From Apostichopus japonicus (lineage: Eukaryota; Echinodermata; Holothuroidea; Aspidochirotida; Stichopodidae): a DNA stretch of 64,000 nucleotides. The stretch lies in contig NC_092568.1 of the NCBI RefSeq assembly GCF_037975245.1, positions 34,254,501-34,318,500 of the forward strand, written 5' to 3'. Below, piece by piece: positions 28,601-36,705 of the stretch; positions within the stretch are counted from its first letter, which is position 1; every line of letters begins with the position of its first letter. The notes below the pieces were generated by a model. That model saw nothing but the letters and a program-made list of their open reading frames with translations. It did not search any database and was not told the DNA's origin. The position numbers and the translations under genes are program-made.

Positions 28601-31600
28601 CACTCTTAATTAAAGAAATCTGATGTAAGATATATTTGACCAAATAGTTGTAATGTAGTCAGCCTAGCATATTTTTGATGGAGTAAGTTTATATATTACA
28701 GATAACTTGACCTTTTCCAATTTATGAACCACAAGTTCTTTTCCAATTTTCTGCTTGTATTTGGACAGCTAATGCATGCTCTCATGGATAATGTTGACAA
28801 TGTCTACAAGTATCCAAACTTTCGAGGCAGGGCAAAGATCTGTAAAACCAACCTACCACCAGGTGTCCCAATGAGAGCAGCTGGTACAGCTTCGGGAATG
28901 GTGATACAAGAAACAATCTTGAGCCACGTAGCAGTCACCCTTGGAATCCCAGAGGAAAAAGTAACATCGCAGTCAATTCTCTACTATTTGCATTTGCAAA
29001 AAAAGTATTTGGAAATAGTCCTGCCATTGTTTATGTTGTAATTATTTTGCAGCAGCATCCACCAAGACTGACAGAATTTGATTAGCCACCTTAACACACC
29101 TTGATGGCTTTAGTAGAGACTGTATATATTTTTTCAAATGCATTCTACTGTTGGAAGATGAAAATTGGTCGTATGGTTTCTGCTTCATATCTAAATTTTG
29201 AAAGTACCAAATGCAGTTGGTTGTTTTCTTCTTAAGGAACCGCTACCGTTCCACCTCTGTCTCCTCTATATATCGCCATCATCTACGTCAACTTCCATTT
29301 GTAGTGTACCATAAATTATTTATTTCAAGTTCACTCAAATGTCTAAAGTAAATTGGTAAAAATACCTATGCATGCTACATATACCTATACAATGATTCTA
29401 ATTGTAGGCTAGGAACTGATATACTTGGTTTGAAAAGTAACGGATTTCTTCACGATAACAGGCATCTGTTATGTTATTACGACAGTAAAATTACAAATAC
29501 TTTTTATGTTATTTGCTCCATTTATTTGGTTGAAGGAGGTGTTAAATGACATGGAAATGAGCAAAAAGTGTGTATAACCTTAATGATATTCTTTATGAGG
29601 ATTTTAAATGACACATTTGCTGTTCATATATGCAGATTCGTGAACTTAACTTCTACAAACCAACTGATGTGACTCATACCTATGTGAGTCTGAAAGGCTG
29701 GACATTGGACAGGTGCTGGGAGATCTGCCTTCAAAGAAGTGATTTCTTCACAAGGAAATTAGCTGTGGAAGATTTCAATAAGTGCGATTTAATTTCGTTA
29801 TTACTTTTTTTATGACATTTTGGGGGTTCAAGTTCTTGGGACAAACATGATTTTGAGCCAATTTGTTTGGGGGCCAAATATTTTATAATTGCAATAACTG
29901 CACAACCTTCAATCGTATTGTACTGGGATTCCAAGGGCGTAGGAACCGGGGACTGGGGCGCCAGCCCCCCCCCCCCCAGTGAAAAATATGGAGAGGCGGA
30001 AGTATCATTCCGCTCCCCCCCCCCCCCGCTTCGCAAGTCAGAAAACCCCTTTTTCATTTCCAAATGAGAAAAAAATCTCATTTGGAGCACCAAATTGCAT
30101 CTGAGGCCACCTGGAAATGCCAAAACATTCCAAAGGGGTGGGGGACACCCCCTCCCCCAGGCCGGCCATCAGTCTTCAGCCCCCCCCCCACTCAAATGTA
30201 TCTTCCTACGCCACTGTGGGATTCAGTTGATGGTGTATAGCTGGTACATGTGGGGTTATATTTGTTAGGTTCATTTGGGTCCAATATGTTGTCAGACCTA
30301 TATTGGGGAAGAGTGGATCCTAAATTGTGTAGTGCAAAACATGACTTATTGGGTGGAGCTAAATAGTTTGCGTGCTCAAGTTGGACATAGCAGTAACTTA
30401 ACTGTACAATGACCGCTTTAGAACATACCCATCTGTAGGGATTTGATACCATGTATTCCTTTGTCAACTATGATATTTCATATTCTACTAAGCAATGAAC
30501 CATGGTGCCCGTTCGGCTCTTGTTGGCTTACCAAAGTTGACAGGATAACACCATGCTCTGAATGATAGGGACTCTTGCGTAGTTTGCATTGTAATGTAAG
30601 TGGTATCATAACGATGTAATGGGAGCGATGTGAAGAAAATAGACATAAATCTGTTATGCCTATTGTTCAATTAATTTCGTATTGTCATATGTTTTGTATT
30701 ATTTTCAAACATTACTTTAAATCGACAGAAAAAATCGTTGGAAGAAGAGAGGATTGTCCATTGCACCTGTAAAATACCCAATCGGAATGACAAAGTCCGT
30801 TGCAGAGGTATTTCAATCACTCTTGCTCACATTTTCCGACATTTATAGTAAAATCCACTTCGGAGACTCGGAAACAATGCTTAATCTCAGTGAAGCGGAC
30901 TTGATTGAAAAGATCTCTTAGGAGCGTTCTGATTGGTTGACGACCAGACGTGTGAAAATTAACAACTGATCGGTAGTGAAACTTAGGTTGCTGAAATGTG
31001 CAACTTTTGAATGGTACCGTACAAAGCTAATGTTAGTTCGAATATATGTATGAATAAGGGAATGTGCAGGTATTTTGCCATGAAGTGTCTGGCGGGGATT
31101 CTACAAAGGAATTCTCATTGAATTTAGAGACTGCAGTTTACGCGGTTCTAAATATGACGAATATGACAGGGCGTGTGTGGAGATCCACATTTGGTGATAG
31201 CCTTTGTGTGCAGAAGTTTTTGTCTTCTGATATTAATCTAACAATGCAGTTTTCACTAAATGTTAGTACCATCTAGTGACTTTGACTGAAAATTGAAAGA
31301 TGTGACTTTATTTTTATTAATTGAATGCTACTTATTCATTTCAATATATTGTAATAATTTTATTGTGTACTGCCAATTATGTTTCAGGGAGATCCTCCGA
31401 ACGATATAGGAAAATGTAGTGGCAAACCTCAATTAATTGCCACATTAATTTTTAATAGCCTATGAAATTGGTCTGTTTCAAACATCTTGTAGAGCTCAGC
31501 TCTGGTGCACATATATACCGACGGTGCTGTCTTGATCAGCCATGGAGGGATTGAAATGGGTCAAGGGTTGTTTACCAAGATGTTGCAGATCGCCAGCAGA

Positions 31601-33603
31601 ACTCTACGCATACCTGTAGAGAAGATCCATTGTGCAGAAACAAGTACAAACACAGTAGCAAACAATGCGGTTACTCACGGAAGCATTGGAACTGATTACA
31701 ATGGACCTGCTGTGAAGGTAACGTTAGCCTAATATGAACCAAACACACCGGTTGGTTTTTTTTTTGCTCGACCAATGGTTCTAAGTGATTAACTTTCAAT
31801 TAAATTATGAAATTGTATCATCTACATTAAGTTATAGTAAAAAATAGTATAGTTAGCCGAACAGTATTAAAAACTTTTATCAAAGATAATTGCAAAAGAC
31901 AATAATTTTATTTGTTACTTTTTGAACATATATTTAGAGTAGTCTTTATTGGTTTCTGCAGGATGCCTGTGAGACATTACTTCACCGTCTGGAACCTTAC
32001 ATGATGGAGAATCCCAAAGGATCATGGGAAAATTGGGTACAACATTTTATTTTCGCAGATTCTATGGTTACATAAATCCGTTCATGAATGTATAAAAATA
32101 TAATGCATAAGAAATAAGAAAATTGTAAATTAATGGACTTCTCGTGAGTTCAATAAAATACTGTAACAATATGATAATTACTTTTGTCAGAAACAATAGT
32201 GTAACATTTGGTAGTTAAATGTCGAATTGAGAAGTTATGCGTGTATGATCATATAGATAGTCCCTGAAAATTATATAGCGCTTGCTAAAAAGAGTGAAAC
32301 TGACTTACAGATGGAGACACCGTCCAAGCAAACTTTTATAATGAACCTTAATATTAATAATGATAACAACAATAACAATAATAATAACGAGAAATATTAG
32401 TATTTGACATGTAAGTTAGTTTCACGCTGCTTAAGCGACCACAAATGGGCTTATGATTCACATTTTCACGTAGCTTCCAATTCAACATTTTAACGCGAAT
32501 TTCAACATTTGTGGCTTAAAAGTTCCACTTTCCAGTATCAACATTACGGCACTCCTTGTTCATTTGCTTTAATTCTGATCAGATCACTGCTGCCCACGCG
32601 GATCGAGTCTGCCTATCCGCAACCGGTCACTACAAGTGAGTTAACACAGTATGTTTACATTAGATCTTCATGTAGCAGTGATACTGTTGAGCCCGTAGTT
32701 ATGCATAGGGAATCTCTTGCAAAGCTTTGTAAGGAAGCATAAATTTGATCGTTTGTCTAGAGTTAGCTAGAGCCATCGTGTTACCGTATTCATGTGCATA
32801 TGTAGCCGACCAATCACACATGGTACGTGAAATGTGGCACAATACATGTCTTTCCGTTCAAGTTAAGATTGTAAGTGGTGTTACAGCCAAAATTATTTCA
32901 TAGTTAAATACCACATTGAGTCACAGATTTTGCTAACAGCATCACGAAAATTGTTTAAATTATCATTTTCTGTAATATATTTTAATGTTTAAGGGTACCA
33001 GATGACTACTATACCCTCAATCCAGGGTTGGGTCAATTGATGGCAGCTACTTATTTCTGTTTTGGTGCTGCCGTCTCTGAAGTTGAGGTTGATTGCCTTA
33101 CTGGAGACCATCGTCTTATTAGGACCGATATCGTTATGGATGTTGGTGATAGCATTAACCCTGCAATTGACATTGGGCAGGTGAGTTGCTTAAACTACTT
33201 GACTAGATCAAGGGCGTAGGAACCGGGGGGCTGGGGGGGGCGCCAGCCCACCCCCCCCCAGTGAAAAATATGGGGGGGCGGAAGCCCCCCCCCCCACTCC
33301 GCAAGTCAGAAAACCCCTTTTTCATTCCAAATGAGAACAAAATCTCATTTGAAGCACCAAATTGCATCTAAGGCCAGGTGAAAATGCAAAATTCCCTACA
33401 AAATGGAGTGGGTGGGTTGAAGTGTGCTATATTGCACCAAATTGCATCTGAGGCCACCTGGAAATGCAAAAAAAATCAAAAGGGGAGGGGGACACCCCCT
33501 CCCCTTAGACCCCTCCCCCAGGCCGGCCATCAGTCTTCAGCCCCCCCCCCCACTCAAAAGTACCTTCCTACGCCACTGGACTAGATGGATGAAATATGAA
33601 ATA

Positions 33604-33642
<39 letters not shown>

Positions 33643-33651
33643 TATATATAT

Positions 33652-33682
<31 letters not shown>

Positions 33683-35630
33683 TTTTCCTTTCTGTGATCA
33701 TTGAATTAATGAATCTCATTCTGTGAATATCAGATAGAAGGCGCCTTCATTCAAGGTTACGGCATGTACGTTCTCGAAGATTACCGATACTCTCCAACTG
33801 GAGAGCTTTTAACTATAGGACCAGGAGGCTATAAGGTACCACTGTGTAACAATGTACCATCAATTTTCAACGTCAGCCTGTTGCACAGCGCTCCCAATCC
33901 AAGAGCCATATGTTCATCTAAGGTAAGAAATTTTTAACTCTCAAACCAGTGGATTAGTCTCTTTGGTTTGGAGTCTCTTGCTCAGTTTTTGTGTGTAGAT
34001 GTTTAAAAAAAGTTCATAACTTGCTAAGATGTTTGGTATATATGCTCATTCACTTCATTTAGTTTCCAGCAATGTTCTATATATGTAGCAATTATGTTGC
34101 ATTAACTTGAAATTTGTGAAGAGTGGTAACTAAACTTGTATTAATTGGCCAAAGGCTTAATTGTTTCTTTAACAAATTGTGTAATTGGGTGACAATGATA
34201 CTTACGAAAGATATTAATATGGGTTTTTTAATGTGGGATTTATTTTTTAAATTGATTGAATGATTATTTACTCAAGTTTTCTTTAAAATTGAATTTGAAA
34301 AATATGTGTTTCATTAGAGGAAAGCAAATGTTTATGTATCTTTCTTTCTTTCCATGATACTAGGCAGTTGGAGAGCCGCCGTTTTTACTCGCTTGTTCTG
34401 TCTTGATGGCAATTAAAAGTGCCATATCCTCGGCAAGGGCTGATGAAGGTCTGACTGGATACTTTCCAATGTTCATACCAGCAGTCCCTGACAGAATCAG
34501 ACTCGCTTGTCAAGACAAATTTACCAGAAAGGTAAATAAAAATGACAAAGATGTGAAAGATGTGAAATGACTTTCAATGTGTAAAGTTTTCCTAGGCTGG
34601 AGAATTTTCCTTCTTCCCTGATGTTGTGTGATTATCTTACGAAAAAATCTTGCATTGCAATTTCCATCTAGATATTTATTATGTGGATTCGATATCCAAA
34701 AAGTCGTTATTGTGGACACACGTTATCCGAAAACATTGGCCTCATAGGTTTCCCTTGTATGTGCATAGTAAAGAACATGAACTTACACCAACACAGAAAA
34801 GTACATGCCGAAGCAGTTTTTACAACACTGTATGTCACATAATGAAAAACAAAAACCCACACTATCATTTATGGTACCTGAGATTCTTTTTGAACCAGAC
34901 ATGTCCCACAAATGTCAGAGAATAGATCTTCAAATTCAAATCTGGTCATAATACTTTGATATAATTGATTTATATCTTTATCAAAGGAGTGTCTTATACC
35001 ATTTGCGTCAGCAACGTTGCATTTGCAGCAATAATCGGGATACATGTGAAATATAGAACACTGCATCTTTTGGAAAGCAAATTATGTTGATTTTATTTGA
35101 ATGATGCATTCATCCAGATATTTATGTGAATGTTTGTTATATTATACCCGATGAAAACTGATATAGGTATAAACCACCAGTCACCCTGGCAGCACTAAGC
35201 AAGATATTACGTTTATAACCTACAGGGTACTATTTACATGCACAAAACGCGGTGTCAACACTGTAAGAAAAGCCATAATTAAGCGGTTTTGGTGTGTGTT
35301 GGCAGCGCTATATTAGCACCAGTTTATAAGTTTATCAAGTAAATTGTACAGTATTTTGCATTACATATCAAAAGTGACTTGATTGCGTAAGACTACCAAC
35401 CTTGTTGCAAGGATTGCCAAAGATATTTTACCACAGCTCGGCAGAGTTTCCAATTTAATTATGAAGAGTGATTTTAATTTGTATATATTCATTGTCAAGT
35501 AAAAACTGTACATGTTATGCAAATTATCTTCCATCATGGCAATTGTTCTTGTCATGTTGTTTTCTAATTCTTCTTTCAGATTTCAAAGCATGGGAATGGA
35601 AGGAACCAGCAAGCGTTCATACGTCCATAG
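7353..35630 (+). CDS. Xanthine dehydrogenase/aldehyde oxidase-family molybdo-flavoenzyme, 32 exons
   Basis: Complete gene for a 1338-residue enzyme, close to the ~1330 of animal XDH/AOX. The domain order is two 2Fe-2S clusters, FAD domain, then molybdopterin domain. Family members are usually cytosolic homodimers that hydroxylate purines, aldehydes or N-heterocycles. All exons have GT-AG borders and compatible phases, and no stop interrupts the frame. The start is the ATG at 7353 in [20 protein letters not shown]; an acceptor at 7335 implies a short 5'UTR piece from 7336, so an upstream noncoding exon is likely. Fe-S ligands, Gln747 and the catalytic Glu1270 are kept. Pocket residues that define xanthine specificity are not (see findings), so the substrate is unknown and AOX-like chemistry is more likely than xanthine oxidation. 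Exon 6 and the last exon are the least certain parts. Introns contain several transposons. Confidence 0.95.
9104..9474. mobile_element. hAT-type MITE with Charlie-like ends (371 bp)
   Basis: Starts CAGGGGTGGGCGACCTTTTT and ends GGTTGCCCACCCCTG, with a perfect 8-bp duplication CTCTAGAC (9096-9103 and 9475-9482). The CAGGGGTGGGC terminus is a well-known hAT (Charlie group) form. The right subterminal part has repeated CGGGCCG/GTGGCCGG. It sits in intron 3 of the XDH/AOX-like gene. Confidence 0.92.
10030..10305. mobile_element. Short palindromic element with ACAAA...TTTGT ends
   Basis: Begins AACACAAAATGTTATCATAA and ends TTTTATAAACTTTTTGTGTT, an imperfect terminal inverted repeat. The interior is dense in AACGTTAT/ATAACGTT motifs in both orientations. 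It lies in intron 4. No target duplication is certain and the superfamily is unassigned. Confidence 0.5.
11020..11425. repeat. Cluster of AACGTTGG / CCAACGTT palindromic motifs
   Basis: Intron 5 contains AACGTTGGGC (about 11181), AGCCCAACAAT (11208), CCCAACGTTGGGCC (about 11328) and AACGTTGGCC (about 11391), with several TTGGTCCAAT-like variants. It looks like a decayed palindromic MITE. Confidence 0.45.
11807..14742 (+). CDS. XDH/AOX-like gene, exons 6 (tentative) and 7: inter-domain linker
   Basis: Exon 7 (14662-14742) is secure: it encodes [13 protein letters not shown], the conserved linker before the FAD domain. Exon 6 (11807-11881, 25 codons) is tentative. It has a good acceptor (ttccacag) and its length suits the family loop, but its donor (ATC/gtggac) is poor and only two cysteines (YCLNKMC) stand where family members usually have CC...CC. 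Exons 5 and 7 are both in phase 0, so they could also be joined directly. In that case the protein would be 25 residues shorter and lack the loop. Confidence 0.6.
12338..12440. repeat. ATCC/ATCT/ATCG microsatellite
   Basis: Degenerate CCAT/CTAT/CGAT tetranucleotide run. The open frame across it, rich in Ser-Ile-His-Pro, is a product of the repeat and not a gene. Confidence 0.85.
15650..21473 (+). CDS. XDH/AOX-like gene, exons 8-14: FAD-binding domain
   Basis: Exons 15650-15791, 16268-16435, 19157-19233, 19633-19729, 19826-19929, 20622-20806 and 21311-21473 encode residues 228-539. The segment [10 protein letters not shown] (about 266-275) matches the family FAD pyrophosphate loop, HIPEL the following strand, and [11 protein letters not shown] the end of the domain. 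The second FAD motif, normally GGNIxTASPISDL, reads [13 protein letters not shown] (359-371). The Asn and the final Ser-Asp-Leu are kept but the middle is changed. [18 protein letters not shown] stands where XDH has the RREDDIAKVTSGM segment. FAD is therefore probably bound, but whether NAD+ or oxygen is the acceptor cannot be read from this sequence. Confidence 0.92.
17208..17753. mobile_element. hAT-type element (546 bp) carrying the hairpin module
   Basis: Starts CATGGGCGCAGATCCTGG and ends GACTGATCTGCGCCCATG. Subterminal ACGCGTCCCCACCA occurs near both ends in opposite orientation. Flanks CTCCAAAC and CTCAAAAC match at 7 of 8 positions, as expected for an aged 8-bp duplication. The hairpin module lies at 17604-17702. 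Located in intron 9. Confidence 0.85.
17604..17702 (+). repeat. Hairpin module copy 3
   Basis: GGAAGTGTTATTTCCGGCGA through CGCGCGAACCCATGGTTGCG to TCCGCTTAGATAGTGTC, inside the 546-bp hAT-type element. Confidence 0.75.
18224..18322 (+). repeat. Hairpin module copy 4, beside a hAT-type right end
   Basis: GAGAAGTGCCATTTCCGGTG through GCGCTAACCTATGGTGGCGC to TCCGCTTAGATAGT. It is followed by AATACGCGCCCCCGGG and the terminus CCTGCATACGCCCCTG at about 18348-18363. I found no matching left end, so this element is partial. Confidence 0.7.
18381..18488 (+). repeat. Hairpin module copy 5
   Basis: GGCCTGGGCAGTGCCATTTA through CGCGCCAACTTATGGTGGCG to TCCACGTAGATAGTG. It lies only ~60 bases after copy 4 in the same orientation, without its own visible element ends. 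Confidence 0.7.
18532..18830. mobile_element. hAT-type MITE (299 bp) carrying the hairpin module
   Basis: Starts CAGGCGCGTAGCCAAGGGGG and ends AATTCCTGGCTACGCGCCTG. Perfect 8-bp target duplication CTGCAACC at 18524-18531 and 18831-18838. It contains hairpin module copy 6 (18672-18770). It differs from family A in its termini. Located in intron 9. Confidence 0.92.
18672..18770 (+). repeat. Hairpin module copy 6
   Basis: GCATGGGAAGTGCCATTTCC through GCGCCAACTCATGGTGGCGC to TACGCTTAGATAGT, wholly inside the 299-bp hAT-type element. Confidence 0.75.
20270..20460. repeat. Degenerate ~30-bp tandem motif
   Basis: ATGGATAAGCTATCAT-like units recur at about 20275, 20301, 20391 and 20421, each followed by a TTNACTCT-like tail. 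Located in intron 12. Confidence 0.55.
21939..35630 (+). CDS. XDH/AOX-like gene, exons 15-32: molybdopterin domain
   Basis: Exons 21939-22031, 22780-22897, 23412-23463, 24083-24203, 24430-24549, 26176-26397, 26890-27023, 27869-28043, 28769-28960, 29636-29781, 30729-30807, 31493-31717, 31962-32036, 32583-32635, 32994-33180, 33734-33922, 34364-34531 and 35580-35630. Conserved: [10 protein letters not shown] (Gln747), RIGGAFG (802-807), Arg920, GGIEMGQG (1041-1048), [27 protein letters not shown] and AVGEPP (Glu1270). Changed against bovine XDH: Glu802 to Gly810, Arg880 to Ala888, Phe914 to Ala922, Phe1009 to Met1017; Thr1010 is kept as Thr1018. The last exon (16 residues plus stop) is the same length as the human XDH tail as I recall it, but its sequence is not similar. 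Confidence 0.92.
22150..22460. repeat. Direct duplication, ~230-bp spacing
   Basis: The block CGTGAAAATGCTGGATGTG...CGTGAAAAATGAAACAATA...AACCTGCTGGC (from 22157) recurs as CGTGAAACTGCTGTATGTG...GGTGAAAAATGAAATAATA...AACCTACTGGC (from 22366). The spacer is rich in ACGCAC/ACGCAT. It lies in intron 15. Confidence 0.6.
25203..25834. mobile_element. MITE-like element with ~40-bp terminal inverted repeats
   Basis: The left end CCCGGGTACGATTTTTTTCC then CAAACAGCTTTGCAATTA is mirrored at the right by TAATTGCAAACCTGTTTGGG then AAAAAAATTCGCAACCCGG. Similarity continues inward, with AAGATTGGTCGG and AACGTCATCA facing TGACGTCACG and ATCTGATTGGC. No coding frame. Located in intron 19. Target duplication not resolved. 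Confidence 0.65.
29932..30216. mobile_element. hAT-type MITE, family A, copy 2 (285 bp)
   Basis: Starts CAAGGGCGTAGGAACCGGGG and ends TATCTTCCTACGCCACTG. Perfect 8-bp duplication TGGGATTC at 29924-29931 and 30217-30224. Same body as the copy at 5116: GCGGAAGTATCATTCCGC, then AAAACCCCTTTTTCATTTCC. It lies in intron 24 of the XDH/AOX-like gene. Confidence 0.93.
33209..33578. mobile_element. hAT-type MITE, family A, copy 3 (370 bp)
   Basis: Starts CAAGGGCGTAGGAACCGGGG and ends GTACCTTCCTACGCCACTG. Perfect 8-bp duplication GACTAGAT at 33201-33208 and 33579-33586. It is longer than the other two because it keeps both AAATTGCATCT.AGGCC segments. It lies in intron 29, only 28 bases after exon 29. 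Confidence 0.93.
33606..33684. repeat. AT dinucleotide microsatellite
   Basis: Long TA run with occasional GA/CA interruptions, 50 bases before exon 30. Mutability here could affect the splice acceptor environment. Confidence 0.9.
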
Positions 35631-35742
35631 TCAATTCTTTCGATCAATCAATCAATTTCCAATAACTATTTAGTCGTAGTATAACAATCATAGGCATGTT
35701 TAATTTCATGATTGTACACATTTGAGTCACTTTGTCTTTGCA

Positions 35743-35964
35743 GCTTTTATGTTGCTTACCTTTTTTCTGTTCCTATTTTTCATTTCATTCCAAATACTAA
35801 TAATTTCCATTAAGAAGCTCTCGAATGTGCAATCGAGAAAAGAGTCAGATCCAATTGAAATGGTCATATCATACCAGCGTTATTACCTTGTTTGTGCCAG
35901 TCTGGTAAACAAATTTGCTTACATCCTTATCGTAGCAGCCTTAATATTATTTGCAATGAAGTAA
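35743..35964 (+). other. Hydrophobic two-segment ORF behind a splice acceptor; possible alternative last exon
   Basis: A tttgtctttgcag acceptor ends at 35742 and the frame stays open to TAA at 35962-35964. The peptide has two strongly hydrophobic stretches, FMLLTFFLFLFFISFQILII and FAYILIVAALILFAM, split by a ~35-residue polar part with KKLSNVQSRKESDPIE. The frame needs an upstream exon ending in phase 1. The confirmed XDH/AOX exon ends in phase 0, and the only phase-1 join I see uses a poor donor (ATAC/gtccat at about 35622). I do not recognise the peptide. It may be a chance ORF in the 3'UTR. Confidence 0.25.
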
Positions 35965-36045
35965 TTTACTTTTTGTCATTTATAACTACTGTGAAATTAC
36001 TATATATTATAATAATGAAAAATATACACAATCTTTCGTAACTGA

Positions 36046-36051
36046 AATAAA
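36046..36051 (+). promoter_or_regulatory. Candidate polyadenylation signal for the XDH/AOX-like gene
   Basis: AATAAA about 415 bases after the proposed stop at 35628-35630, in otherwise gene-free DNA. It is the first canonical signal I noticed downstream. It also lies 82 bases after the hydrophobic ORF ending at 35964, so it could serve an alternative last exon. Confidence 0.4.
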
Positions 36052-36179
36052 ACAAAGTATATATTGTACCGTAAAACAGAAGTATTGTTAACTGTTTCTA
36101 AGTATTAATAGCATGTATTGTAAAAAGTTATGATATCAATTTCATTCCAGCATTTGGTGTTAACATTCATATGATGCTT

Positions 36180-36705
36180 TTACAGAAAGTACTAAGGATG
36201 AAATAGTCATTACATTAAAATGACACCAAAACAGGAGTACTACAACAGATGTAACATAGTAATGTTACATTGTTTTGAGAGTAAAATAGCAAAAAGTTTC
36301 ACTTTGATTTGAGCATATAGCATTCATATGAAACTTCCAAGAAACGTTATTTTCTTTATCTTCGTGAGCAGCTTTTGAACGTACTAAAAACATTAACTGA
36401 ATGTAATATAAACAGGAGAACTATCACTGCTTTACAGTAATATAAACATGTAATGTTACTTTGTGTTGGGAGTAAAATAGTACATTTTTCCACTTTTATT
36501 TGAACATTGCCTTTACATTCATATGAAACTTTCAAGAAACGTTATTTTCTTTATCGTCGTGAGCAGCTTCGGAACGTACTAAAAGATTAACTAAATGAAA
36601 TATAAACAGGAGTACTATAACTGCTTTTCAGTAACATAAACATGTAATGTATACTTTGTGTTGAGAGTAAAATAGAACATTTGTTCACTTTAATTTGAGA
36701 TTTAA
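36180..36705. repeat. Tandem repeat, ~190-bp period, about 2.7 copies
   Basis: AACAGGAGTACTA and variants recur at about 36230, 36413 and 36606. AAGAAACGTTATTTTCTTTATC, followed by CGTGAGCAGCTT, occurs at about 36341 and 36535. Each unit also contains GAGAGTAAAATAG-like sequence. Noncoding. Confidence 0.8.

Noticed and set aside
29731-30123. A 130-codon minus-strand frame overlapping exon 24.
   Set aside because: It runs through the hAT-type MITE and its poly-C/poly-G runs, and is antisense to a well-supported exon.
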